DNA of 29,848 bases from JBQTII01 sp052387905 (lineage in GTDB: Bacteria > Actinomycetota > Actinomycetes > Sporichthyales > Sporichthyaceae). Of this stretch, positions 1-7,352 are shown piece after piece. Each line of letters begins with the position of its first letter. Positions within the stretch are counted from its first letter, which is position 1. The position numbers and the translations under genes are program-made. The notes under the pieces were generated by a model that worked only from the letters and a program-made list of their open reading frames with translations, made no database searches and was not told where the DNA came from. The stretch is from positions 1-29,848 of the forward strand of contig JBQTIR010000040.1 of assembly GCA_052387905.1 (NCBI GenBank). The letters are read 5' to 3'.

Positions 1-29
1 GGGAGCGCACCCCCCGCCCGGGCGCCTAG

Positions 30-65
30 ATCCCGACCACCCGCACGCGCACCCCCACGCTGTGA
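30..65 (+). pseudogene. Remnant of the 3' end of a paralogue of the 29170-29748 gene
   Basis: Read in the frame that ends at the TGA at 63-65, this stretch encodes IPTTRTRTPTL-stop. The gene at the other end of the window ends ISTTRKRTPTL-stop, and the DNA just after both stops is also alike (GAGCGCGGCGCCCGGGGG here against GAGAGCGGCGGGCCCGGG there). An in-frame TAG at 27-29 shows that no intact gene continues to the left. This is either a relic of a duplication or, if the molecule is circular, half of a degenerate tandem repeat of about 165 bp across the junction. Confidence 0.5.
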
Positions 66-131
66 GCGCGGCGCCCGGGGGTGGTGTACCAACCGCCGTC
101 CACGACCCCGGGCCGAAGGCCCCTGCAGGCG

Positions 132-169
132 TTGTCCACAGCCCGTGAAACCGGTGGCGGTTATCCACA
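132..169 (+). other. Replication-origin candidate with two DnaA boxes
   Basis: TTGTCCACA at 132-140 and TTATCCACA at 161-169 lie in the same orientation, 29 bp apart. The second is the canonical high-affinity DnaA box and the first is the form favoured in high-GC actinobacteria. They sit in a 155-bp non-coding stretch less than 1 kb upstream of the Rep gene. Matches to a 9-mer this specific are unlikely to pair by chance in DNA of about 70% GC. Whether initiation occurs here or inside rep is not visible. Confidence 0.5.
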
Positions 170-220
170 GATCCCTTACAGAGCAGGCGAAACAGCGCCG
201 CGGCAGGCCACGGTGAACCC

Positions 221-490
221 ATGTATGAAATCCGCACCCACATCGACACCAGCCCCTACGACGACCCCGGCGGCATCGAGGAGATCCTCGGCGTCCACCA
301 CGACCTCACCGGCGCCTACCAAGAAGCCGACGACATCGCCGACGAGATCGAGGACCAGCTCCTCGCCAACGGCGAAGGACACCGCGACTTCTGGATCGAA
401 CTCACCATCCGCGACACCACCACCGGCCTCGACGTCGCCCACATCGGCATCGGCCTCATCCCCGCAAAACCACGCCTCGAACAACCCTGA
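221..490 (+). CDS. Small acidic hypothetical protein (89 aa)
   Basis: I do not recognise this family. The reading frame is open for 89 codons with strongly G/C-ending codons, which is the coding signature of this element. The protein is acidic and mixed alpha/beta in character: an Asp/Glu-rich middle (residues about 30-55, EADDIADEIEDQL) is followed by a strand-like part (WIELTIRDTTTGL). There is no signal peptide or membrane segment. The ATG at 221 has only a weak upstream GGTGA as ribosome site. It lies between the DnaA boxes and a small DNA-binding gene, so a role in replication or copy control is possible by position only. Confidence 0.6.
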   Translation: MYEIRTHIDTSPYDDPGGIEEILGVHHDLTGAYQEADDIADEIEDQLLANGEGHRDFWIELTIRDTTTGLDVAHIGIGLIPAKPRLEQP

Positions 491-534
491 TTCTGAATCG
501 CGACACGCCGCCGGAAATCTCTGATTCTGAATCG
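487..534 (+). promoter_or_regulatory. Two palindromic operators upstream of the small DNA-binding gene
   Basis: CTGATTCTGAATCG occurs twice, at 487-500 and 521-534. Each copy holds the perfect palindrome GATTC-T-GAATC. The centres are 34 bp apart, about three helical turns, so dimers could sit on one face of the DNA. The second copy ends 22 bp before the ATG at 557. The arrangement suggests autoregulation by the 77-aa protein. Confidence 0.55.
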
Positions 535-556
535 TGGACGCGCCAAACTGCCTGGC

Positions 557-790
557 ATGGTGGAAAAACGGCGGAAGCCAGGGCCTAAGCCCAAGGGTGT
601 TCGTTCCCAGATCACGCTGCGGATCCCGTCGCGCGATCGCGAGGTCTACGCCGCCGCGGCGGCCGCGGCTGGACTGCCGCTCTGCGACTACATCGCCATA
701 GCCCTCGCCGCGGCGCACGGGCTACCTGAGCCGGAGTTCCTTCAGCGCCGCCAGAACCAGGAGGAGCTGCCGCTCGCGAAGGCCTCCTAA
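557..790 (+). CDS. Small DNA-binding protein, probably RHH-type (77 aa)
   Basis: A basic N-terminus (residues 1-15, rich in K/R/P) is followed by a strand-like QITLRIPSRDRE segment (about 19-30) and two helices (VYAAAAAAAGLPLCDYIAIALAAAHG). This is the layout of ribbon-helix-helix or plasmid copy-control repressors, although the family match is not firm. The gene sits directly behind two perfect palindromes and upstream of rep, and a hairpin terminator follows at 801-820, so it forms its own unit. The likely job is repression of itself and possibly of rep. No convincing ribosome site precedes the ATG, which may mean a short or absent leader. Confidence 0.65.
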   Translation: MVEKRRKPGPKPKGVRSQITLRIPSRDREVYAAAAAAAGLPLCDYIAIALAAAHGLPEPEFLQRRQNQEELPLAKAS

Positions 791-800
791 AACGACGAAG

Positions 801-820
801 GCCCCGCCTGGCAGCGGGGC
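801..820 (+). terminator. Hairpin terminator after the small DNA-binding gene
   Basis: GCCCCGC (801-807), a six-base loop and GCGGGGC (814-820) form a perfect 7-bp GC stem 10 bp after the stop codon. There is no U-tract, as is usual for actinobacterial terminators. Confidence 0.55.
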
Positions 821-903
821 GCTTACGTCTAGAGCTTCGAACCGGTTACCAGCCGGCTCACCACAAGTCCTCGGCTTCGTGACGGAGGGAGCTTTGTGTT
901 GTC

Positions 904-2973
904 TTGAGAGTACGCATTTCTGAAACGGAAACAACCACCCACGCGGGTGACGGCGACGGTTCCGCTACCGGTAGCGGAACCGCGCGGCCTGAGCAGCTCT
1001 GGGAGCTGCTGGCCGGCGCGATCGCCGGCCGCCCACGTGTTCGGGTGTCTCGTGATGGCGGGCGGTCCTACCCCGCCGGGTGCGAACGCGCCCTAACGAC
1101 TGCATTGCCGGGGCAGCCGGCTGCGGTGCTGCTCTACGACGCCGCAGGGGACGCGCGGTGCCTGGCGGCGGACTTCGACGTAAAGGCCGGTGGCCGCGCC
1201 CGGGTCGACGCCGACGCCGACGCCTTTAGCGCGCTGATCGAGGCGTGCGGCGGACGCACGATCGCGGACATCTCTCCCACCGGCGGCCGGCACGTCTACG
1301 TGCTGTGGGCGCGCCCTATCCCGATCACCGAGCTGCGCCCCGTCCTGCACGCCCTGCGGACCCTCCACCCGTCGCTGGACATCGCGCCCATGCTCAACCC
1401 CACCGCGGGCTGTATCCGCCCGCCAGGTGCCCGGCACCGCACCGGCGGGCACCAAACCCTCACGACCGCGCTCACCGGCGCCCTGGCGGCCGTCCACGCC
1501 CCGTGCGGGCCCGCGGTGTGGTCCGCGCTGCTGGACCGCCTCACCCCCCAGCTGACCGCCCATCACTCCCCCACCGGCGCAACGGATCCGCTGGACGACA
1601 CCGACGAGATGGCCGAGGCGCCAGCGGCCATGAACGGGCGGCTCTCCCCCCGCATCGAGCGGATCGCAGCGACCGGGACCTACGACACCGACCGGTACGC
1701 CAGCCCCTCAGAAGCCCGCCAAGCCGTCATCACCGCAGCCGCGGCCGCCGGCTGGACCCTCACTGACGTTGCCGCCCGCGTCGAGCGCGGCACCTGGCCC
1801 GGCCTCGCAGCCCTCTACGCCCGCTACCGCCCCCAAGCCCGCCGCCAAGCCCTGGCCGCCGACTGGCGAAAAGCCCACGCCCACCTCGACCAGAGAAAAA
1901 ATGCGCGTAACTCCACCACTAGGGCTAGCACTCACACCGGGGGCAACTCCCCCCCTCACGACCCGTCACTCCGCCCAGCCCTCCGACCTAACTCCCGGGG
2001 AGAGACGGAAGACGCCGCTGACTACGGGTGGATCAGGGCCTGGTGGAACGCGGTCATCGCTATCGAATCCACCTCACGCTGGGCCGACCGCGGCGGCCTG
2101 TCCAAACGTCTCGTCCTGCGTGCGCTGGGGGCGATGGCCCAACGCCGCGCAAGCCGCCACCTCGACATCGGCCGGCGCGGCCTCGCCCTGGCGTGCGGGC
2201 TGGACGACTCCACCGTGTCCGAGATCCTGCGCGCCCTACGGGACGAGGACGACCCCGTGATCGAGCTGCTCGAAAGCAACCGCGGCGAACAAGGGGATCT
2301 CTACACGCTGCGGATCCCCGACGCCGCACTGGAAGCGGCCGCCTGGCGCCGGTGGCGGGCCGGGAATATCACCGCCATCCACCCGGTCTTCCGCGAGCTC
2401 GGCGCCGCCCGCGCACTCGTCCACGAACACCTCACCAGCGAACCCGCCCAGCGGCGCGACCTGATCCGAGCTGCGTGCCTGCCCCCGCGCACCGTCGACG
2501 ACGCCCTGCGCACCCTCGCCGAACACGGCCTCGCCGAACACACCCCCACTGGATGGCAGCAAGGCCCCGCCAACCTCGACCACCTCGCAGACACCCTCGG
2601 CATCACCGAAATCGTCACCGACCTCATCAACGAGTACGGCACCGAACGAGCCGCCTGGCGCGCCCTGCTCGGCGCCCACGCCAACCTCGGGTCCTCCCCT
2701 GCCAATGACCCGTATGTGCCGATGCACTGGCCCCCGGCGCTGCACCCACCGCCGCCGGCGGGCCCCGCCGACCAGGCCTACGACGACGCGTTGGCGTCGA
2801 CGGGCGCGGCACCGGAGCTGGAGGCGAGCGAGTTGGCCATCGAACTGACGGCCCTGGAGCTGCTCACCCGCGCCTTCGGAGCCACCGTCGTGGACCAGCC
2901 CGACGCGAGCGACCCAAGGTTCGGGGTATTCGGGCGCTCCCCCACGCCAACGACCGTCACAGAAACTGCGTAA
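904..2973 (+). CDS. Replication initiator with primase-polymerase (Prim-Pol/AEP) domain
   Basis: This 689-aa protein carries the motifs of archaeo-eukaryotic primase-type Prim-Pol domains found in plasmid Rep proteins. The metal-binding D-x-D is at residues 90-92 (AADFDVK), the nucleotide-binding S-x-G-G-x-H motif at 124-130 (SPTGGRH), and a later motif with D159 and the basic CIRPPGARHR stretch at 170-179. After a low-complexity linker (about 325-375) come winged-helix-like segments (RGLALACGLDDSTVSEILRA, then RDLIRAACLPPRTVDDALRT) that could bind the origin. The role would be origin recognition and primer synthesis. The only in-frame start before the domain is the TTG at 904, 14 nt after GGAGGG, which is long spacing, so the exact start is uncertain. 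A 26-bp palindrome lies in the first codons. Confidence 0.8.
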   Translation: MRVRISETETTTHAGDGDGSATGSGTARPEQLWELLAGAIAGRPRVRVSRDGGRSYPAGCERALTTALPGQPAAVLLYDAAGDARCLAADFDVKAGGRARVDADADAFSALIEACGGRTIADISPTGGRHVYVLWARPIPITELRPVLHALRTLHPSLDIAPMLNPTAGCIRPPGARHRTGGHQTLTTALTGALAAVHAPCGPAVWSALLDRLTPQLTAHHSPTGATDPLDDTDEMAEAPAAMNGRLSPRIERIAATGTYDTDRYASPSEARQAVITAAAAAGWTLTDVAARVERGTWPGLAALYARYRPQARRQALAADWRKAHAHLDQRKNARNSTTRASTHTGGNSPPHDPSLRPALRPNSRGETEDAADYGWIRAWWNAVIAIESTSRWADRGGLSKRLVLRALGAMAQRRASRHLDIGRRGLALACGLDDSTVSEILRALRDEDDPVIELLESNRGEQGDLYTLRIPDAALEAAAWRRWRAGNITAIHPVFRELGAARALVHEHLTSEPAQRRDLIRAACLPPRTVDDALRTLAEHGLAEHTPTGWQQGPANLDHLADTLGITEIVTDLINEYGTERAAWRALLGAHANLGSSPANDPYVPMHWPPALHPPPPAGPADQAYDDALASTGAAPELEASELAIELTALELLTRAFGATVVDQPDASDPRFGVFGRSPTPTTVTETA
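957..982 (+). repeat. Perfect 26-bp palindrome at the start of rep
   Basis: CGGTTCCGCTACC (957-969) is followed directly by its exact reverse complement GGTAGCGGAACCG (970-982). It lies 53 bp after the assigned TTG start, in the part of the protein that is low-complexity (GSATGSGTA). It could be an operator, a Rep-binding site or a cruciform, or an mRNA hairpin limiting translation. Confidence 0.7.
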
Positions 2974-3019
2974 CAACGGCGTTGCGCTACTCCGCAACTC
3001 CGTAACTCCGCTGTACCGT
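2962..3019 (+). repeat. Dispersed AACTCCGY repeat, copy A (rep-parA gap)
   Basis: This stretch spans the rep stop codon and the whole gap to parA. It contains three consecutive 8-bp steps, TACTCCGC, AACTCCGT and AACTCCGC (2988-3011), preceded by an imperfect inverted repeat GCGTAAC...GTTGCGC. The array covers the place where the -35 region of parA should be. It is one of six related copies in the window. Confidence 0.75.
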
Positions 3020-3025
3020 AGGGCC

Positions 3026-3661
3026 ATGCGAATCATCACTGTGGCCAACATGAAGGGCGGGTCCGCCAAAACGACGACGGCGGCCTACCTCGCCCACGCC
3101 TACGCCCGCGCGGGACGCCGCGTCCTGTGCATCGACGCCGACCCCGCCGGCTCCTTGCTGCGCTGGAGCGATGCCGGCAGCTGGGACATCCCGGTCATCG
3201 GCATGCCCACCCGCAAGATCCACACCGACCTGCCGAACGTCGCCGACCGCTACGACCTCGCCGTGATCGACACCCCGCCCCTGGATGACCAGGCCGGGGT
3301 CGTTTACAGCGCGCTGCGCGCGGCGACCGACGTCGTCGTGCCCGTCGGGGCGAGCACGATGGAACTTGACCGTCTGTCCCCCATTTTCGATGCCGTCGAC
3401 CAGGTCGAGCCGCTCCGGGAAACCCCGCCGGCGGTCAGCGTCCTGCTGACCCGCACCGTCTCGAACGCCTCCAGCGTCGGGGTGGCCCGGGCCGTCATCG
3501 CCGAGGACCTCAACCGTCGGGTGCTGAACACCTCGGTGCCACGGCTGGAGCGCTACGCCCTCGCGTTCGGGATGCCCGTCATCCTGGCTGCGGGGGACCC
3601 GTACCTGCTCGCGGCCGAGGAGATCGTCGGGGAGACCCTGGCAGCGGTGGTGGCCTCGTGA
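3026..3661 (+). CDS. parA: ParA-family partition ATPase
   Basis: This 211-aa protein is a short ParA/MinD-type ATPase. The deviant Walker A motif KGGSAKTTT is at residues 10-18 with the signature lysine, the CIDADP motif (A') is at 35-40 and the Walker B-like DLAVIDTPP is near 77. It would form nucleotide-dependent patterns on the nucleoid and pull plasmid copies apart together with a centromere-binding partner. The short length without an N-terminal HTH is type Ib-like, and such ParAs normally pair with a small RHH protein, which is what follows, overlapping by GTGA. The promoter region is filled by repeat copy A. A TACCGT six bases before the ATG could be a -10 box giving a nearly leaderless mRNA. 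Confidence 0.9.
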   Translation: MRIITVANMKGGSAKTTTAAYLAHAYARAGRRVLCIDADPAGSLLRWSDAGSWDIPVIGMPTRKIHTDLPNVADRYDLAVIDTPPLDDQAGVVYSALRAATDVVVPVGASTMELDRLSPIFDAVDQVEPLRETPPAVSVLLTRTVSNASSVGVARAVIAEDLNRRVLNTSVPRLERYALAFGMPVILAAGDPYLLAAEEIVGETLAAVVAS

Positions 3662-3987
3662 GCAGCGCGAAGACCACCGACCTGCGCGGGCGCATGTCCT
3701 CCGCAGCAACCCGCACCCAACCCACCCGTAGTGGTGGGGGAGCGGTGAGCGAGTCCGTGGCCGCTGATCCCGGCCCGGCGGCGGTTCGTCCCGTGCGGAC
3801 CTCGCCCTACAAGGGGACCTTCGAGATGAGCCGCCAGGACGCCAAGCGGCTGCGCGTCGCCGCGCTCGAGCACGACACCTCCGTGACCCGACTCGTCCAG
3901 GCCGCGACCCTGGCCGCGCTCGAGGACCCCGCCGTCATGGCCGCCGCGCTACGCGTCGCCGCCCGCATCGAGCAGGAACGCACATGA
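3658..3987 (+). CDS. Small RHH-like ParA partner (candidate centromere-binding protein)
   Basis: This 109-aa protein starts at a GTG that overlaps the parA stop (GTGA), so translation is coupled. The first 45 residues are Ser/Thr/Arg-rich and disordered-looking. The C-terminal part has a strand-like YKGTFEMSRQDAKRLRVAALEHDTSVTRLVQAATLAAL pattern (residues about 47-85, quoted here only as its key segments: TFEMS strand, AKRLRVAALEHD helix 1, SVTRLVQAATLAAL helix 2), which fits the ribbon-helix-helix fold of ParG/omega/ParR-like proteins. The position next to parA and the arrays of 8-bp repeats on both sides suggest that it is the centromere-binding and possibly regulatory protein. DNA binding is inferred, not shown. 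Confidence 0.7.
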   Translation: MSSAKTTDLRGRMSSAATRTQPTRSGGGAVSESVAADPGPAAVRPVRTSPYKGTFEMSRQDAKRLRVAALEHDTSVTRLVQAATLAALEDPAVMAAALRVAARIEQERT

Positions 3988-4002
3988 CCCCACACTGCGC
4001 AG

Positions 4003-4048
4003 CCACGGAACTCCGCAACAACGGAATAACGGAGTACCGCTGTTGCGG
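4003..4048 (+). repeat. Dispersed AACTCCGY repeat, copy B (after the partition pair)
   Basis: CACGGAACTCCGCAACAACG is followed by GAATAACGGAGTACCG. A perfect inverted repeat CCGCAACA (4013-4020) / TGTTGCGG (4041-4048) brackets the copy. It lies between the RHH gene and the next gene, so copies A and B flank the parA operon. Confidence 0.7.
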
Positions 4049-4072
4049 GAGAGAAGGGGAAGGGTGGGCGCG

Positions 4073-4489
4073 ATGACACAGGACGCGGGGGAGCTGGCCG
4101 GGCGGTCGAAGCCGGCCGAGCTGAGCGCCCAGGCGGAGGACGCGGTGCGCGCGTTGACCTATGCGACGTTGCCGTGGGAGCAGGGCCTGGAATACCCGGG
4201 GGACGTGTACGACGTCCTGGGATCGCTGAAGGTCCTCGCGATGCAGCTGCCGCAGGTCTGCGATCAGTTGGCGTCGTTCCTCACCGCGCAGCACGCGGCC
4301 GGCCATGTGAGGGCCGTCGAGGGCCAGCCCTTCGCCAACGACACCGACGACGCCGTCGCGACCGCGGTCCTGTGGCTCGGCAAGGCGAGCGCGGCCGCCG
4401 ATGCCCTGCACGAGGCGTGGAACAACACCCAGACCGCGGCCGCCGGCCTCGCTTACAGCGGACCGGACCTCGGCAAGCCGGGGGAGTAG
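4073..4489 (+). CDS. Hypothetical protein (138 aa), helical
   Basis: No family is recognised with confidence. The protein is predicted to be almost wholly helical, rich in Ala/Leu with long amphipathic stretches (DVYDVLGSLKVLAMQLPQVC, and AVLWLGKASAAADALHEAWN), without signal peptide or membrane spans, so it is probably a cytoplasmic helical-bundle protein. The ATG at 4073 is preferred over the in-frame upstream start at 4043 because GGGAAGGG lies just before it. It follows repeat copy B and may belong to a unit controlled by that site. Confidence 0.6.
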   Translation: MTQDAGELAGRSKPAELSAQAEDAVRALTYATLPWEQGLEYPGDVYDVLGSLKVLAMQLPQVCDQLASFLTAQHAAGHVRAVEGQPFANDTDDAVATAVLWLGKASAAADALHEAWNNTQTAAAGLAYSGPDLGKPGE

Positions 4490-4493
4490 CACT

Positions 4494-4517
4494 CGGTTCG
4501 AAGATATGTTCGAACCG
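4494..4517 (+). promoter_or_regulatory. LexA/SOS-box-like inverted repeat
   Basis: CGGTTCGAA (4494-4502), GATATG, TTCGAACCG (4509-4517) is a perfect 9-bp inverted repeat. Its core TCGAAG-ATAT-GTTCGA matches the actinobacterial/Bacillus LexA operator TCGAAC-N4-GTTCGA at 11 of 12 defined bases. It ends on the first base of the next gene's GTG. With a -10-like GATATG inside the box, transcription could begin at or near the GTG, so a bound repressor would block it. Confidence 0.5.
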
Positions 4518-4834
4518 TGGGATTGGGCGTAAGGGTCCTGAATCAGGACACACCGCACGGTGAGATCCCGCTGCGCCCGATGGGCCGGATCCCCGTCATA
4601 GCCCGGCTCGAAGTGCACGAAGGCGTCGAGCTACGCCCCGGAGTCGCGATCCGGTGGACCCGGACCCACGTCATGGTCTGCCTTGAAGACCACACCGACA
4701 AGCACACCCAAAGCGACTACCTCTGGCTACGCGCCGCCGACGTCGTACGAGTGGTCCGCTTCGGTCAAGTAGAGCGCCCGGGAGCTATCGGTGCGCGCCG
4801 CGATCACGCACACCGATCTGACGGAGGCGCTTAA
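4517..4834 (+). CDS. Hypothetical protein behind a LexA-like box (105 aa)
   Basis: The family is not recognised. The frame has G/C-ending codons in its first two-thirds. The middle has a beta-rich pattern (RIPVIARLEVHEGVELRPG, then RWTRTHVMVCLEDH) ending in WLRAADVVRVVRF, suggestive of a small barrel such as an SH3-like domain; this is an impression only. No ribosome site precedes the GTG at 4517, so either translation is leaderless or the ATG at 4579 is the start. The gene converges on the endonuclease gene, their stops overlapping by three bases. Confidence 0.45.
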   Translation: MGLGVRVLNQDTPHGEIPLRPMGRIPVIARLEVHEGVELRPGVAIRWTRTHVMVCLEDHTDKHTQSDYLWLRAADVVRVVRFGQVERPGAIGARRDHAHRSDGGA

Positions 4835-5745
4835 GGCTTCGTCTTCTGGATCCAGCCCACCATCTGGTCGAGGTCGTGGGACCACCAGATCGTCAGGCCG
4901 CGCGTTTGCGCCTGCTCCAGGTTGTGTCGCTTGAACACGCCCGCGAGCATCGCGGCGGGCACGGTCTGCGCGGTTCCGAACTCGTCGATCCACACTCCGG
5001 CCTTAACGGCGGCGTCGTTGTTCAGGCGCTTGACGGAGTTGGTGCTGGAGTTGCTGACCTTGCATTCCAAGGCCATGACGCGGTGGTCCCATAGCCTGAT
5101 CACGATGTCGGCCTTTCTTGTGCCGAACAGGCTCTCCCCGCAGAACTCTCCCGGGCCGGGGGCGTTGTGCAGGGTCGCGATCTCCCTGGTCGGGACCTCT
5201 GTGAAGTCGGCGGCTAGCAGGGCATCTTTGACTTTCTGCTCCTGTTCGTCCTTGGACTCGTTGGCCCGCGCGGTCATCACGCGTCGAGTGGCCACCAGCG
5301 CCGCAGTGCTGATGATGGCGACGGCCTTCTCGGTCTCGGTGGGTTCTCGGTCCTCGCTGATCCAGGGGAAGCGTTGGCGGTCCAGCCCTAGCAAGATCGT
5401 TTCGATGACTCGCCGCGACATCTCCGCGTCGCCGGCCAAGACGGACGCGGTGAGGCTCGCCTCCGCTACCACCTTCAGGTCGTCGGAGGAAATCGGCGGG
5501 CCGGCGAGGTAGCGGACGGCTTCGAGTGAGGCGGGGTGGGTGAGTACGTGCGCGGCCTCGGTCTGCAGCTCAGCAAGGTCGACTGTCGCCTCTAAGAGGT
5601 TTTCAACGGTCTCGCGGACCTCTTGAAAGTGCGCGAGATAGTCCTCCAACGGTTCGAGCATCCGCTGTTCGCGAAAAAGTTCGATCGCCTTGGAGCGCCC
5701 GGCCTCCAGCTGTTCAGGCGACCACCGCGGTGGGGAGAGGCTCAT
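4831..5745 (-). CDS. XamI-family type II restriction endonuclease
   Basis: The 304-aa product matches what I know of the XamI endonuclease family, whose founding member cuts GTCGAC. The PD-(D/E)xK core is visible: D213 in KADIVIRLWD, then E227-C-K229 in MALECKVSNS, followed by the conserved-looking STNSVKRLNNDAAVKAG stretch. It would cleave unmethylated invading DNA or the chromosome of cells that lose the plasmid. The ATG at 5745 lies within the 3' end of the methyltransferase gene (32-bp overlap in another frame), so the two are coupled and the endonuclease is made last. Specificity for GTCGAC is inferred from the family. Confidence 0.85.
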   Translation of the reverse strand: MSLSPPRWSPEQLEAGRSKAIELFREQRMLEPLEDYLAHFQEVRETVENLLEATVDLAELQTEAAHVLTHPASLEAVRYLAGPPISSDDLKVVAEASLTASVLAGDAEMSRRVIETILLGLDRQRFPWISEDREPTETEKAVAIISTAALVATRRVMTARANESKDEQEQKVKDALLAADFTEVPTREIATLHNAPGPGEFCGESLFGTRKADIVIRLWDHRVMALECKVSNSSTNSVKRLNNDAAVKAGVWIDEFGTAQTVPAAMLAGVFKRHNLEQAQTRGLTIWWSHDLDQMVGWIQKTKP

Positions 5746-7342
5746 GGGAGAGCAGGTTATCCAGGTCAGGCACCGGGAGCCGCTCCATCTCCTTCGGTTC
5801 GAACTTGGTGAGTCCTCCGGCGTAGGTGCGGCCCTGGGACACGGAGATCGAGTGACGCAGGCTCAGGGCGAGGCGCTGCAGCGCGTGCGGGGGAATGTCC
5901 TGGCGTGGGTAGAGCCCGTGGGCGATGTTGATGTGACGGGCCTCCGCGGCGTTCATTACGAACGCCGGCGGGCGACGCGCCATGTAGGTGGCCAGGATCG
6001 GCGCCGGCGCCCGGAGCCCCACGGCCCACCAGGCACGGCGGTGCGCAGCGATGTATCCCTTGTGCACGGCAGCTTTCTTCGCCTGCCGGATAAAGCGATT
6101 CACCAGTGCCCGCTCGTCGGCGTCCAGTTCGTCGAGGTCGGCCGGTATGTCGATCACGCGCCGCAGATCCCGCGCATCGGCAAGGACCGCCCCTGCGGCG
6201 AACAGCTCGCGGGCCTTGGTCACCGAGGGGAACAGCACCGAGCCCGGAAGTTTGACGTCACCCCGGGTTACCCAGGTGGCGTTCGACCCGGTGACCGCGC
6301 CGCGGTGCACCCGACACAGCTCACCGAGTTCGATGTAGCCAGCAGGGACTTGGTGACGGGTACGCACGAATGACGACCAACGTGGGGCCTCGACCAGCCG
6401 CTCGCGGGCGACAGGTTCGCCCGTCGACCCGAGGTCACCCAGGTCCGCAAGGCTCTCGACCGGGCGGAACCGCACCGTGGGGGGGCGTTGGCCGAGCCTG
6501 AAGTTGACGACCACGGCGGTCGTGGCAGTGCCTTCGAAGGGTAACGCCTGCGGTTCGACCACGTGCACGGCCTCACCGCCGAGGACGCCGAGTAGCAGTT
6601 CGCGGACGATGGACCCGTAGTTCACGTCAAGCCACTCTGCCGAGGTGACAAAGCAACCGGCGTCGCCGGATCGCCCGATCGCCGCCGTGGCAAGGAAAAA
6701 GTGCGTGTGTAGTCCGGCGAGGCCGCTCACGGTCAGGCCGAGCTTGCCTGCAACCTCCTGAGCCCACGCCTTCGCCGCCGGTGTCAGCTCGTGGTGGCGG
6801 ACGTAGGGCGGATTCCCCACGAACACCGTCCGGGATTTCCTCGGTGCGAGCCGGAATTTGGTGTAGTCAGCGTTGCGCACCGTGGCGTTGGCAAGGCCGA
6901 GAGCGGCGAGGGACCCGCGCGTCATCAGGGTCGCGACGGGATCGAGGTCGATCGCGATCACCGGCACCTGCGGGGCCTTGCGGGCCAGGGCGACGGAGAA
7001 CCGGCCGCTACCCGCCCCCGCGTCCACCACTCGGCCCGGGTCTTGGTCCAGGACCCACTGGATCATCGGATCCACCAGCGCGGGCGGGGTGTAGATAGCC
7101 CCCATCTGCCTGCGCTCTCCCGGCGAACGCAGCCGGCAAAACCAGTCGCCCAACGGATCCCCGCCGGCGAGGACCTGTCGCCCTGTCTCCGTGATGAGGT
7201 CGGCCGAGGGGTTCTCGCCCCACGCCTCAGCCTGGATCGCCAGGTTCTTCTCTGCGGGTGACAACGCACCGCCAACGGACCGGGCGCCCAGGCCAAGCGC
7301 AAGCCGAACGAGGCTGTGCTCGTCTGCTTCGCTTGGCTCCAT
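5714..7342 (-). CDS. N6-adenine DNA methyltransferase of the XamI-type system
   Basis: This 542-aa class I SAM-dependent methyltransferase has the gamma-type m6A order. The motif X region GAIYTPP is at residues 81-87, motif I DAGAGSG (SAM binding) at 107-113, and catalytic motif IV NPPY at 177-180. The C-terminal half (about 300-540) is a target-recognition region with conserved-looking VTKARELFAAGAVLADARDL and AEARHINIAHGLYP stretches. It would methylate the adenine in the recognition site and so protect the plasmid and host from the companion nuclease. The frame is open up to 7603, but the part above 7342 overlaps the winged-helix gene. The ATG at 7342 (or GTG at 7351) just after that gene's stop is the sensible start. 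Confidence 0.88.
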   Translation of the reverse strand: MEPSEADEHSLVRLALGLGARSVGGALSPAEKNLAIQAEAWGENPSADLITETGRQVLAGGDPLGDWFCRLRSPGERRQMGAIYTPPALVDPMIQWVLDQDPGRVVDAGAGSGRFSVALARKAPQVPVIAIDLDPVATLMTRGSLAALGLANATVRNADYTKFRLAPRKSRTVFVGNPPYVRHHELTPAAKAWAQEVAGKLGLTVSGLAGLHTHFFLATAAIGRSGDAGCFVTSAEWLDVNYGSIVRELLLGVLGGEAVHVVEPQALPFEGTATTAVVVNFRLGQRPPTVRFRPVESLADLGDLGSTGEPVARERLVEAPRWSSFVRTRHQVPAGYIELGELCRVHRGAVTGSNATWVTRGDVKLPGSVLFPSVTKARELFAAGAVLADARDLRRVIDIPADLDELDADERALVNRFIRQAKKAAVHKGYIAAHRRAWWAVGLRAPAPILATYMARRPPAFVMNAAEARHINIAHGLYPRQDIPPHALQRLALSLRHSISVSQGRTYAGGLTKFEPKEMERLPVPDLDNLLSHEPLPTAVVA

Positions 7343-7352
7343 GACCGACACG

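Noticed and set aside
1890..2000. Further AACTCC-containing stretches inside rep as additional repeat copies
   Set aside because: Single AACTCC words without the 8-bp period or the GGAACTCCG core; explained by coding sequence of the linker.
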